Notes under the pieces: model-generated
Seen by the model: only the letters and a program-made list of their open reading frames with translations
Databases searched by the model: none
What the model was told of the DNA's origin: nothing
Shown here: positions 18,900-28,035 of the stretch, in pieces
How positions within the stretch are numbered: the stretch's first letter is position 1
Layout of the letters: each line of letters starts with the position of its first letter
Assembly: GCA_014359765.1 (NCBI GenBank)
Contig: JACIYT010000001.1
Span: 351,448 to 415,447, forward strand
DNA: 64,000 nt
Source: Roseovarius sp.
GTDB taxonomy: Bacteria > Pseudomonadota > Alphaproteobacteria > Rhodobacterales > Rhodobacteraceae
Direction: 5' to 3'
Translations under genes and position numbers: made by a program

Positions 18900-19363
18900 C
18901 AGTGGGCCACCCGGGTATTCTTCTTGTTCATGGATTTGACATCGAGCACCTCGGGGCTCTGGGCCTCGTGGGGATGCTCGGCGCCGGCATAGACGCGCAG
19001 ATGGGTCATCTGCTGGCGGCTCAGGCGGTTGCCGGGCAGCATCCGCTTGACCGCCTGCATGACGACGCGCTCGGGGTGCTTGCCCTCGAGGATCTGGCCG
19101 GTGGTGCGGCTCTTGATCCCGCCGGGATGGCCGGTATGCCAGTAATTGGGCTTCTCGCGCTTGTTGCCGGTGAGCTGCACCTTGTCGGCATTGATCACGA
19201 TGACATTGTCACCCATGTCCATATGCGGGGTAAAGGTGGGCTTGTGCTTGCCGCGCAGGCGCGTGGCGATGATCGAGGCGAGACGGCCCAGAACCACGCC
19301 CTCGGCGTCGATCAGGATCCATTTCTTGTCGATATCTGCCGGTTTTGCGGAAAACGTCTTCAT
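18899..19363 (-). CDS. rplM: 50S ribosomal protein L13
   Basis: [68 protein letters not shown]. Confidence 0.97.
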   Translation of the reverse strand: MKTFSAKPADIDKKWILIDAEGVVLGRLASIIATRLRGKHKPTFTPHMDMGDNVIVINADKVQLTGNKREKPNYWHTGHPGGIKSRTTGQILEGKHPERVVMQAVKRMLPGNRLSRQQMTHLRVYAGAEHPHEAQSPEVLDVKSMNKKNTRVAH

Positions 19364-19443
19364 TTCGGGCAGAACCTTGTTGTTGTTCGCAGGTATTCGA
19401 TGGTCCACGGGCCGGGCACGGGCCCGATCCGTTCGATGGGCGG

Positions 19444-19471
19444 GTTATACGCGGGTGGCTCACGACGTCAA
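19444..19471 (-). promoter_or_regulatory. Candidate sigma70-type promoter for rplM-rpsI
   Basis: Minus strand TTGACG - 16 nt - TATAAC upstream of rplM. Confidence 0.55.
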
Positions 19472-19588
19472 CGGGGGAGTTGGTGAAATTACCGTGTGAA
19501 ATCAGTCCATTGTGAATTAGGTATCATGTTACCCCAAATTTGCCCCAGTCCGGCCGTCCCGTTTCAGGCGCACTTCGCCTGTTCGCCC

Positions 19589-19610
19589 GGAGAATCCTGT
19601 TCTCCTTTTT
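19589..19610 (+). terminator. Terminator-like hairpin upstream of speD
   Basis: GGAGAA-tcctg-TTCTCC-TTTTT, preceded by hairpin CAGGCG-cactt-CGCCTG (19565-19581). Confidence 0.55.
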
Positions 19611-19759
19611 CGGGCCGACACGGAAAAACCGCTTGCGTGTGCAGGGCTGCGCAGATATCCGCACCTCACTTGATCGGGACCGATCCCAACTTCGGATGTC
19701 TTCCGGGGGGGCGCTAAGGGACCGACTGGATTCAATCTGCTGGAACGAAGGGGAGCGCC

Positions 19760-20284
19760 ATGAAAGACGCCAACCTCTTCCAACTGGGGATCGGTCTGGA
19801 GACAGGCGCCCAAGAGGAAGACACCGCCCGCGGGATCACCCCCGCGTATGACACCACCATTTTGCCCCGCGACGTGCTGGACGAGGGCCGCGATGATCAT
19901 TTCATCCGGCGCGACGGCGCGGTGTTCGCGGGCACACATCTGATCATCGAGGTGGTGAATGGCCACGGGCTCGATGACGAGGCGCGCATCAGGCAGGCCT
20001 TTCGCGACTGTGTGGAGACCTGCGGCGCGACGCTTCTGCATATCCACACGCACAAGTTCAGCCCGCAGGGCGTCTCGGGCGTGGCGGTGCTGGCCGAGAG
20101 CCATATCTCGGTCCACACCTGGCCGGAAATCGGCTATGGCGCGTTCGACGTGTTCATGTGCGGCGACGCCCGGCCCTGGGCGGCGGTCGATGTGCTCAGA
20201 TCCGCCTTTGCCACGGAGGATGTGCGCGTGACCGAGATCCGCCGCGGCGAGGGCATCGTGACCGAGGCGGGAATCGCGGCATGA
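19760..20284 (+). CDS. speD: S-adenosylmethionine decarboxylase proenzyme
   Basis: GTHLIIEVVNGHG, VAVLAESHISVHTWPEIGYGAFDVFMCG (ESHxSxHTWPE cleavage motif). Confidence 0.95.
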   Translation: MKDANLFQLGIGLETGAQEEDTARGITPAYDTTILPRDVLDEGRDDHFIRRDGAVFAGTHLIIEVVNGHGLDDEARIRQAFRDCVETCGATLLHIHTHKFSPQGVSGVAVLAESHISVHTWPEIGYGAFDVFMCGDARPWAAVDVLRSAFATEDVRVTEIRRGEGIVTEAGIAA

Positions 20285-21126
20285 GCGCGTGGATCTCCGA
20301 ACGCCTGCACCCCGATTATGCGCAATCGCTGCGCGTCGGGCGGATGCTCTATGACAGCGAGACCGACCATCAGCGGCTGAAGGTGTTCGAGAACGGCACC
20401 TTCGGCCGGGTGATGACGCTCGACGATGTGGTGCAGGTCACCGAGGGCGACAATTTCATCTATCACGAGATGATGACCCATGTGCCGATCCTCGCCCATG
20501 GCGCGGCGCGGCGGGTGCTGATCATCGGCGGCGGCGATGGCGGCATGGCGCGCGAGGTGCTCCGGCACAGGAGCGTGCGCCATGTCACCATGGTCGAGAT
20601 CGACGCCGGGGTGGTGGCCTTCTCGAAGGAATACCTGCCGGGCATCAGCGCCGGCGCCTTCGACGATCCCCGGCTCGAACTGGTGATCGCCGACGGGGCG
20701 GCGTTCATGCGCGAGACCGGCGGCGGCTATGATGTGATCATCATCGATTCGACCGATCCCGTCGGCCCCGGCGAGGTGCTCTTCAGCGACACGTTCTACG
20801 GCCATGCGCGGCGCGCGCTGGCGGCCGGGGGCATTCTGGTGACGCAGAACGGTGTGCCGTTCCTTCAGGGCGAGGAATTGCACAACACGATGCGCGCCTT
20901 CCGGGCGCTGTTCGCCGATGCCACCTGCTATCTCGCCACCATCCCCACCTATGCGGGCGGGCCGATGGCCTTTGGCTGGGGGACCGACGGAGAGGCGCGC
21001 GCGACGCCCGTTGACGTGCTGCGCGAGCGGTTCGCGGCGGCCGGGATCGAGACCGGCTATTACACCCCCGAGGTGCACGCGGCCGCCTTTGCGCTGCCCG
21101 GCTACGTCGCGCGCCTGCTGCCCTGA
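20281..21126 (+). CDS. speE: Spermidine synthase
   Basis: YHEMMTHVPI, VLIIGGGDGGMAREVLRH, IIIDSTDPVGPGE. Confidence 0.95.
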   Translation: MSAWISERLHPDYAQSLRVGRMLYDSETDHQRLKVFENGTFGRVMTLDDVVQVTEGDNFIYHEMMTHVPILAHGAARRVLIIGGGDGGMAREVLRHRSVRHVTMVEIDAGVVAFSKEYLPGISAGAFDDPRLELVIADGAAFMRETGGGYDVIIIDSTDPVGPGEVLFSDTFYGHARRALAAGGILVTQNGVPFLQGEELHNTMRAFRALFADATCYLATIPTYAGGPMAFGWGTDGEARATPVDVLRERFAAAGIETGYYTPEVHAAAFALPGYVARLLP

Positions 21127-21136
21127 GGCGCGCGGC

Positions 21137-21823
21137 TCAGTCGCCGCCGCCGCGCACCCGGCGAAAGCACAGGATCCGCCCCCGCGACGGCCCCGGATCG
21201 TAGGTGAGGCCCGATTGCGACATGCAATCGACGATGCGCTTGATCGTGCTGTCGTGATAGCGGCCCGGATGCAGTTCCATCATTACATGGCGCACATGGG
21301 CGGGCCAGGGCGCATCGAAGAGAAGCGCCTCCGCGCCCTCGATATCCATGATCACCACATGCGGGCGCAGCCGCGCCAGCAGATCGCCGAGCCCCAGATG
21401 CGGCACCTCGGCGAGGGTCGCGGGCGCGGCCCCCTCCTCGGCGATGCGCGCCGCCCAGAAGCTGCGGGCAGCGTCGAAGGCGAGCGGTTCGGCGCTCCCC
21501 TCCATGCCGCCGATCGCTCCGTGCAGCAGCGTCACCGCGCCCAGGCCGTTTCGTTCGAGATTGGCGCGAATGACCGGCAGCATGGCCGGGTTTGCCTCGA
21601 TCGTGGTGACATTCGCGGCGCCTGCGATGCGCGCGCAGACCGCGGCGACATAGCCGATCCCCGACCCCAGGTCGAGCACCCGCTGGCCCGGCCTGATCCG
21701 CATGGCGGCGGCCTGCGCCTCATGCGCCTCGTAATCGCCCGAGGCGAGCTTGGCGGCGATGCGCGCATTGAGCAGCCTGTCGGGCACCACGAGGCGCAGC
21801 CCGTCGATCTCATACTCCGCCAT
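21137..21823 (-). CDS. FkbM-family methyltransferase
   Basis: RVLDLGSGIGYVAAVCARI, TTIEANPAMLPVIRANLERN, VVIMDIEGAEALLF. Confidence 0.8.
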   Translation of the reverse strand: MAEYEIDGLRLVVPDRLLNARIAAKLASGDYEAHEAQAAAMRIRPGQRVLDLGSGIGYVAAVCARIAGAANVTTIEANPAMLPVIRANLERNGLGAVTLLHGAIGGMEGSAEPLAFDAARSFWAARIAEEGAAPATLAEVPHLGLGDLLARLRPHVVIMDIEGAEALLFDAPWPAHVRHVMMELHPGRYHDSTIKRIVDCMSQSGLTYDPGPSRGRILCFRRVRGGGD

Positions 21824-21896
21824 GCCCGCCCCTTGCCGTTGATTCCGCGCCGCAGACCCCCTAGACCATCCTCACCAGAGAACGGGAGCGCGGGCA

Positions 21897-22583
21897 ATGC
21901 AACTCTTTGTCGGGCTTGGCAATCCGGGCGCGAAATATGCGCGCAACCGGCATAATATCGGCTTCATGGCGGTGGAGGCCATCGCCGAAGCGCATGGATT
22001 CGGCCCGTGGCGGGCGAGGTTCCAGGGGCTGGCAAGCGAGGGGGTTCTGGGCGGCGAGAAGGTCATCCTGCTCAAGCCCGGAACCTTCATGAACCTCTCC
22101 GGGCAATCGGTGGGTGAGGCCGCGCGCTTCTACAGGATTGCGCCCGAGGCGGTGACGGTGTTCCATGACGAGCTCGACCTTGGCCCCGGCAAGCTGCGGG
22201 TAAAGCGCGGCGGCGGGCATGCGGGCCATAACGGGCTGCGCTCGATCATCGCCCATATCGGCGCCGATTTTCAGCGCGTGCGCCTCGGGATCGGCCATCC
22301 GGGGCACAAGGACCGGGTGACGGGCCATGTCCTGTCGGATTTCGCCAGCGCCGAGGCGGGCTGGCTCGACGCGCTGATGCGCGCCATTGCCCAGGGCGCG
22401 CCATGGCTGGCACAGGGCGCGCCCGAGCGGTTCCAGACCGCCGTGGCACAGCGCATGGCCCCGCCGCGCCCCGGGCCCGCGCCCGCCAGCGACGCGGCGA
22501 CGGCCCGGCCCGCCAGCCCCCCCCCGGCGCCCGCCGAGGACACGCGCAGCCCGATGCAGAAACTCGTGGACCGGTTTCGCTGA
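21897..22583 (+). CDS. pth: Peptidyl-tRNA hydrolase
   Basis: [56 protein letters not shown]. Confidence 0.96.
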   Translation: MQLFVGLGNPGAKYARNRHNIGFMAVEAIAEAHGFGPWRARFQGLASEGVLGGEKVILLKPGTFMNLSGQSVGEAARFYRIAPEAVTVFHDELDLGPGKLRVKRGGGHAGHNGLRSIIAHIGADFQRVRLGIGHPGHKDRVTGHVLSDFASAEAGWLDALMRAIAQGAPWLAQGAPERFQTAVAQRMAPPRPGPAPASDAATARPASPPPAPAEDTRSPMQKLVDRFR

Positions 22584-22633
22584 TTCATGCCGCCCGGTCC
22601 CGGGCGTCTCGTTCGTGGGCAGGCCGTTGCCTG

Positions 22634-23389
22634 CTAACCCCTTCGCAGCGCCTGGAAACTCGCCGATGCCCCCCAGCCGGCGGCAATGGCGATGGCCAGC
22701 GACATGAGGCCATAGACGAGCGGCCGCTCGCGCGAGAGGGTGAAGAGCCAGCGTTCGAGCCCCACCTTGTGCACGTCGATCACCGTCTCGAACTGCGCCA
22801 CCACGCGCCCCTCGCGGGTCAGGAAGATGCGCGTCGGATAGGCCCCTTCGGTGAGGTTCGCAGGCAGCCGGATCGCGGTGCGAAACAGCGTCTGCTCGTC
22901 GAAGGCGACGCTGCCCTCGCGCAGCTGATAGGCGTTCTGCCCGCGCCGGATGCGGATGAGCGCCTCGGCAAAGCTCTCGGCATCCCCGGCCATGTGCGCG
23001 GCACCCGCGGGCCCGATCGCGCGCGGGATCGAGACGCGGTGGCGCTCGTCCTCGCTGATGCTGAGCACCTCGTCGAGCGGCCCGGTGGTGGCGACCGCGT
23101 AGAAGGTGGGCGCCGCTTCGAGGCGCACCTCGTCGGTGTTCACCCAGATCCCGAAGCGGCGATCCTTGCGCCGCACCGTGACGGGCAGCGAGGGGCCGGC
23201 CACGGTGATCACCACCTCGAGCGGGGTCTCGGGGATCGGCGCCTCGCGCTTGACCGCGCCAAAGACGAGAACCTCGGAGCCCTCGAAGGTCGCGGTGATC
23301 GCCACCTTGTCGCGCGACAGCCCGAGCACCACCTCCTCGGCCTTCGCCGGCAGGGCCAGGAGGCACAGCAGGAACACCAGCCGCCCCAT
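22634..23389 (-). CDS. TIGR02186-like membrane-anchored protein
   Basis: Signal peptide, EEVVLGLSRDKVAITATFEGSEVLVFGAVKR, C-terminal TM; adjacent to a TSUP transporter. Confidence 0.75.
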   Translation of the reverse strand: MGRLVFLLCLLALPAKAEEVVLGLSRDKVAITATFEGSEVLVFGAVKREAPIPETPLEVVITVAGPSLPVTVRRKDRRFGIWVNTDEVRLEAAPTFYAVATTGPLDEVLSISEDERHRVSIPRAIGPAGAAHMAGDAESFAEALIRIRRGQNAYQLREGSVAFDEQTLFRTAIRLPANLTEGAYPTRIFLTREGRVVAQFETVIDVHKVGLERWLFTLSRERPLVYGLMSLAIAIAAGWGASASFQALRRG

Positions 23390-23390
23390 C

Positions 23391-24308
23391 TCAGTGCCCC
23401 CCCGCGCCGGCGGCGATGGAATAGAGCTCGGCAGGTGTCAGCAGCAGGTCGAGCGCGAGCTTGCCGCAGACCGCGAGCACCATCGCCGCCAGCAGGATGC
23501 GCAATTGCTCGGCGCGCAGCCGCGTGCCCAGCATGGTGCCGATCTGCGCCCCGATCACCCCGCCCACCAGCAAGAGCACCGCAAGCGCCACATCGACGGT
23601 GTAATTGGTCGTGGCGTGCAGCAGCGTGGTAAATCCGGTGACGAAAATGATCTGGAAGAGCGAAGTGCCCACGACCACCTTGGTCGGCATCCCCAGCAGG
23701 TAGATCATCGCCGGCACCATGATAAAGCCGCCGCCCACCCCCATGATCGCGGCGAGAACGCCGACACTCACCCCCACCAGCAGCGGCGGGATCACCGAGA
23801 TATAGAGCCCCGAGGCACGAAAGCGCATCTTGAACGGCAGGCCATGGACCCAGCCGTGCTTCTTCCGGGCAGGGGGGGCGCCGCTGCGGGTGCGGCGGAT
23901 GGCGCGCAGGCTCTCGACGAACATCATCGCGCCGATCACGCCGAGAAAGGCGACATAGCAGAGCTTGACCAGGAGATCGATCTGCCCCAGCGATTTCAGG
24001 TAGTTGAAGATCACCACCCCGATCGCGGCCCCGATCAGCCCGCCCACGAGGAGCACCGTGCCCATCTTCAGATCGACCGATCGGCGCCGCAGATGGGCCA
24101 GCACCCCGGAAAACGAGGAGGCGACAATCTGGTTCGCCTCGGTCGCCACGGCGACGGCGGGCGGGATGCCGATGAAGAACAGCAGCGGCGTCATCAGGAA
24201 CCCGCCGCCGACCCCGAACATGCCCGACAGAATCCCCACGATCCCCCCGAGCCCCAGAAGCAGGAAGGCATTGACCGATACCTCGGCGATGGGGAGGTAG
24301 ATCTGCAT
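23391..24308 (-). CDS. TauE/SafE (TSUP) family sulfite exporter-like permease
   Basis: LGGIVGILSGMFGVGGGFLMTPLLFFIGIPPAVAVATEANQI and a second GVGGGFIMVP repeat. Confidence 0.88.
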   Translation of the reverse strand: MQIYLPIAEVSVNAFLLLGLGGIVGILSGMFGVGGGFLMTPLLFFIGIPPAVAVATEANQIVASSFSGVLAHLRRRSVDLKMGTVLLVGGLIGAAIGVVIFNYLKSLGQIDLLVKLCYVAFLGVIGAMMFVESLRAIRRTRSGAPPARKKHGWVHGLPFKMRFRASGLYISVIPPLLVGVSVGVLAAIMGVGGGFIMVPAMIYLLGMPTKVVVGTSLFQIIFVTGFTTLLHATTNYTVDVALAVLLLVGGVIGAQIGTMLGTRLRAEQLRILLAAMVLAVCGKLALDLLLTPAELYSIAAGAGGH

Positions 24309-24362
24309 GATTATCCATAGCCGTATCCGCCCGCACCGCGCAAGCGGGTGAAACTCCGCGCA

Positions 24363-24386
24363 GCCGGTCAACGGCCGTTGACCGGC
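24363..24386. promoter_or_regulatory. Perfect 24-bp palindrome in intergenic region
   Basis: GCCGGTCAACGG|CCGTTGACCGGC read directly; flanked by GCGCA...TGCGC. Confidence 0.6.
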
Positions 24387-24430
24387 GGCCGGTTGCGCGA
24401 CTGCCGGGGGCTGAGGGCGTGGCATGGCAC

Positions 24431-24832
24431 TCACAGGGCCTTGTGCATCACCACCGCCGCGCGCCCGCCGGGATAATAGCCCGCGCGCCGCCCGGCTTCG
24501 GCAAAGCCGGCCTGTTCATAGAGTGCGCGCGCCGGGGCATTGTCCTCGGCAACCTCCAGAAAGGCGGTGCGCGCACCGCGCGCGCGGGCCTGCGCCATGA
24601 ACGCCACGAGGCAGGCGCGCGCGCGGCCCGCGCGGCGGTGGCCGGGATCGGTGGCGAGCGTCAGCAGTTCCGCCTCCCCGGCGACCACCCGGCCAAGGGC
24701 GAAGGCCCGCGCATCGCCAATGGCAAGGACATGCGGCGAGGCCAGAAGATCGGCGAATTCCGCCGCCGACCAGGCCCGCCCCTGCCCGGCAAAGGCGCGG
24801 GCATGGGTCAGGGCCAGCGCCTCAGGCGTCAT
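24431..24832 (-). CDS. rimI: Ribosomal protein alanine N-acetyltransferase (GNAT)
   Basis: TLATDPGHRRAGRARACLVAFM...FLEVAEDNAPARALYEQAGF; overlaps tsaB. Confidence 0.85.
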   Translation of the reverse strand: MTPEALALTHARAFAGQGRAWSAAEFADLLASPHVLAIGDARAFALGRVVAGEAELLTLATDPGHRRAGRARACLVAFMAQARARGARTAFLEVAEDNAPARALYEQAGFAEAGRRAGYYPGGRAAVVMHKAL

Positions 24833-25394
24833 CGAGGATCATCGGCGGCGCATCGCGCGCAGGCGCGGCATCGGCGGGGCGCAGATAGAGCGGTGCTGGC
24901 GGTGGGCTGTTCTCGGGGGCGATGGCCGCCAGTCGGGCGATGGCCGCGGCCAGGTCGGCCGGCGCAGGCGGCCAGAGCGGATCGCGCAGGCTGGCGCGGG
25001 GCACGAGCGCGGGCGCGGGCCGGTCGATATGGGCCATGTCCTGTGGCGCGGGCACGGCGGGCGTGCCGGGACCGCCGCCCGCGCGGATCGCGTCGAGGCT
25101 GCTCACCCCGATCGCCGGGATCCCGAGCGCCAGTGCAAGGCCGCGCGCGGCGGCCACCGAAATGCGGATGCCGGTGAAATTGCCTGGCCCCACCCCCACG
25201 CCGATACGGTCGAGATCGCGCCAGGCGGCCCCGCCCTCGGCCAGCACCTCCGCGAGCAGCGGCATCAGGCGTTCGGCCTGCCCGCGCCCCATCTCCTCGG
25301 CGCGCGCGACAAGCACCCGCTCACCGGCAAGCAAAGCGGCCGCGCAATGCGCGGCCGATGTGTCGAAGCCGAGGATCAGCCGGTCAGAGGCCAA
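24822..25394 (-). CDS. tsaB: tRNA t6A biosynthesis protein TsaB
   Basis: LGFDTSAAHCAAALL...RIGVGVGPGNFTGIRISVAAARGLALAL. Confidence 0.9.
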   Translation of the reverse strand: MASDRLILGFDTSAAHCAAALLAGERVLVARAEEMGRGQAERLMPLLAEVLAEGGAAWRDLDRIGVGVGPGNFTGIRISVAAARGLALALGIPAIGVSSLDAIRAGGGPGTPAVPAPQDMAHIDRPAPALVPRASLRDPLWPPAPADLAAAIARLAAIAPENSPPPAPLYLRPADAAPARDAPPMILDDA

Positions 25395-25947
25395 CCGGGC
25401 GCACCTCGGTCACTTCGGGGATATAGTGGCGCAGCAGGTTCTCGATCCCCATCTTGAGGGTGATGGTGGAGGACGGGCAGCCCGCGCAGGCGCCTTGCAT
25501 GTGGAGATAGACCACGCCCCTCTCGAACCCGTGAAAGGTGATGTCGCCGCCGTCCTGCGCCACGGCGGGGCGCACGCGGGTATCGAGCAACTCCTTGATC
25601 TGGTGGACGATCTCGGAATCCTCTCCGCTGTGATCGGCATGGCCCGAGGCCCCGCCGCCCTCGCCCGTCATGACCGGCTGGCCGGATTGGTAATGCTCCA
25701 TGATGGCGCCGAGGATAGCGGGCTTCACATGGTCCCATTCGGTGCCGTCGCCCTTTGTCACGGTGACGAAATCCCCGCCGAGAAACACCCCCGTCACCCC
25801 CGGCACGCGGAAGATGCGCGCCGCCAGCGGCGAGGCATCGGCCCCCTCCGCGCTCGGGAAATCGGCGGTGCCTGTGCCGAGCACCGCCTGACCGGGCAGG
25901 AACTTGAGCGTGGCCGGGTTGGGCGTGGATTCGGTCTGGATGAACAT
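25384..25947 (-). CDS. NifU-family Fe-S scaffold (Nfu1-like)
   Basis: MFIQTESTPNPATLKFLPG...VAQDGGDITFHGFERGVVYLHMQGACAGCPSSTITLKMGIENLLRHYIPEV. Confidence 0.93.
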   Translation of the reverse strand: MFIQTESTPNPATLKFLPGQAVLGTGTADFPSAEGADASPLAARIFRVPGVTGVFLGGDFVTVTKGDGTEWDHVKPAILGAIMEHYQSGQPVMTGEGGGASGHADHSGEDSEIVHQIKELLDTRVRPAVAQDGGDITFHGFERGVVYLHMQGACAGCPSSTITLKMGIENLLRHYIPEVTEVRPVGL

Positions 25948-26033
25948 GGCAACGCCTCTCTCTGTTCGCTCCAGAGGATATGCGCGCCGTGCCTGTGCGA
26001 GTCAAGGTTTGGAACGATTCCAGACTGCCGGGC

Positions 26034-26489
26034 TCAGGTGATCGCCTCGAGCCGTTCCTTGCTCAGATCCCCCGGCACGATGGTGATGGGGACGGGCAGC
26101 GAGCCTGCGTTGCGCGAGAGCTGCGAGACGAGCGGCCCGGGTCCCTTCTTGCCCGAGGCCGCACCAAGGACCAGCACCCCGATCTCGGGATCCTCCTGGA
26201 CATGGGCGATGATCTCGGTCGCGGGCTCGCCCTCGCGGATGATCAGCACGGGGTCGATGCCCTGCTTGTCGCGCATCCACTTGGCAAAGACCTCGAAATG
26301 CGCCTCGATACGCTCGCGCGCCTCCTGCCGCATGAGATCGCCGACACCGATCCAGTGGTTGAACTCCTCGGGCGGGATCACCGACAGGATCGCCACCCCG
26401 CCGCCGGTATGGGCCGCGCGCATGGCCGCGAACCGCATCGCGTTGAGGCATTCGCGGCTGTCATCGAGCACCACCAGAAACTTGCGCAT
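26034..26489 (-). CDS. Universal stress protein
   Basis: MRKFLVVLDDSRECLNAMRFAAMRA...; UspA-like G-rich C-terminal loop. Confidence 0.85.
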   Translation of the reverse strand: MRKFLVVLDDSRECLNAMRFAAMRAAHTGGGVAILSVIPPEEFNHWIGVGDLMRQEARERIEAHFEVFAKWMRDKQGIDPVLIIREGEPATEIIAHVQEDPEIGVLVLGAASGKKGPGPLVSQLSRNAGSLPVPITIVPGDLSKERLEAIT

Positions 26490-26558
26490 GATCCGATCCC
26501 CCCGGCCGCCCGCATCATGACGCGGAACGCGCGGCAGGGCAACAGAGGCGATCGTGGT

Positions 26559-27932
26559 TCAGACGCGCACGCCCCAGAGGTCGTATTCGCCGGCCTCGTC
26601 CACCTCGACGGTGACGATATCGCCCACCGAGAGCCCCTCCGTCCCTTCGTCGATGAAGAGATTGCCGTCGATCTCGGGCGCGTCGGCCTTTGTGCGGCAG
26701 GTGGCGATGCCGTCCTCGTCGATCTCGTCCACGATCACCTCGAGCCGCTGGCCCAGCTTTGCCGCGAGCCTGGCCTCGGAAATCGCCTGCGCGCGGGCCA
26801 TGAAGCGATCCCAGCGGTCCTGCTTGACCTCTTCCGGGACGTGATCGGGGAGCGCATTGCTGCGCGCACCGGCGACGTTTTCATACTTGAAACAGCCCAC
26901 CCGGTCGAGCCGTGCCTCGTCGAGCCAGTCGAGCAGCGTCTGGAATTCCGCCTCCGTCTCGCCGGGATAGCCCACGATGAAGGTCGAGCGCAGGGCGATG
27001 TCGGGGCAGATCGCGCGCCAGGCGGCGATCTCGTCGAGCGTCTTCGCCGCTGCCGCAGGCCGGGCCATGCGCTTGAGCGTGTCGGGATGCGCGTGCTGGA
27101 ACGGGATGTCGAGATAGGGCAGCACCAGCCCCTCCGCCATCAGCGGGATGAGGTCGCGCACATGCGGGTAGGGATAGACGTAATGCAGCCGCACCCAGGC
27201 GCCGAGCGACCCCAGATCGCGCGCCAGATCGGTGATATGGGCGCGGTGGCCGTTTGCCTCCGCATGTCTGATGTCCACACCGTAGGCGGAGGTGTCCTGA
27301 GAGATCACCAGCAGTTCGCGCACGCCGTTTTCCACCAGCCTCTCGGCCTCGCGCATCACCGCATGGGCGGGGCGTGATTGCAGCCGTCCGCGCATGTCGG
27401 GGATGATGCAGAAGCGGCATTTGTGGTTACAGCCCTCGGAAATCTTGAGATAGCTGTAATGGCGCGGCGTGAGGCGCACGCCCGTGGTGGGCATGAGGTC
27501 GATGAACGGATCGGGCGCGGGCGGCACGACGGCATGGACCGCGTCGAGCACCTGCTCGTATTGATGCGGCCCGGTGACGGCGAGCACCTTCGGATGCGCC
27601 CCGGTGATATACTCGGGCTCGGCCCCGAGGCAGCCGGTGACGATCACCCGACCGTTCTCGCGCAGCGCCTCGCCGATGGCCTCGAGGCTCTCGGCCTTGG
27701 CCGAGTCGAGAAACCCGCAGGTATTGACGATCACCGCGTCGGCACCGGTGTAATCGGGCGAGAGGCCGTAGCCCTCGGCCCTGAGCCGGGTCAGGATCCG
27801 CTCGCTGTCCACCAGCGCCTTGGGGCAGCCGAGCGACACCATGCCGATCCTCGGCTGGCCTGGGCGCGGGGCATCGGTCAGGCGCGCGCGCGGCGCGAGA
27901 TCGGGGCGGAGATCGGGCGGGTTCTGCGACAT
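26559..27932 (-). CDS. rimO: Ribosomal protein S12 methylthiotransferase
   Basis: [41 protein letters not shown] radical-SAM CxxxCxxC, C-terminal TRAM. Confidence 0.94.
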   Translation of the reverse strand: MSQNPPDLRPDLAPRARLTDAPRPGQPRIGMVSLGCPKALVDSERILTRLRAEGYGLSPDYTGADAVIVNTCGFLDSAKAESLEAIGEALRENGRVIVTGCLGAEPEYITGAHPKVLAVTGPHQYEQVLDAVHAVVPPAPDPFIDLMPTTGVRLTPRHYSYLKISEGCNHKCRFCIIPDMRGRLQSRPAHAVMREAERLVENGVRELLVISQDTSAYGVDIRHAEANGHRAHITDLARDLGSLGAWVRLHYVYPYPHVRDLIPLMAEGLVLPYLDIPFQHAHPDTLKRMARPAAAAKTLDEIAAWRAICPDIALRSTFIVGYPGETEAEFQTLLDWLDEARLDRVGCFKYENVAGARSNALPDHVPEEVKQDRWDRFMARAQAISEARLAAKLGQRLEVIVDEIDEDGIATCRTKADAPEIDGNLFIDEGTEGLSVGDIVTVEVDEAGEYDLWGVRV

Positions 27933-28035
27933 GGGGCGCGATATACCGCTCACGCCCCCGCGCGGGAAGGGCAAAAGCGGTTGCCGTCCATGGCCACCGC
28001 GCCCTAGACTCCCGCCATGTTTCGGGAGGTGTTTC

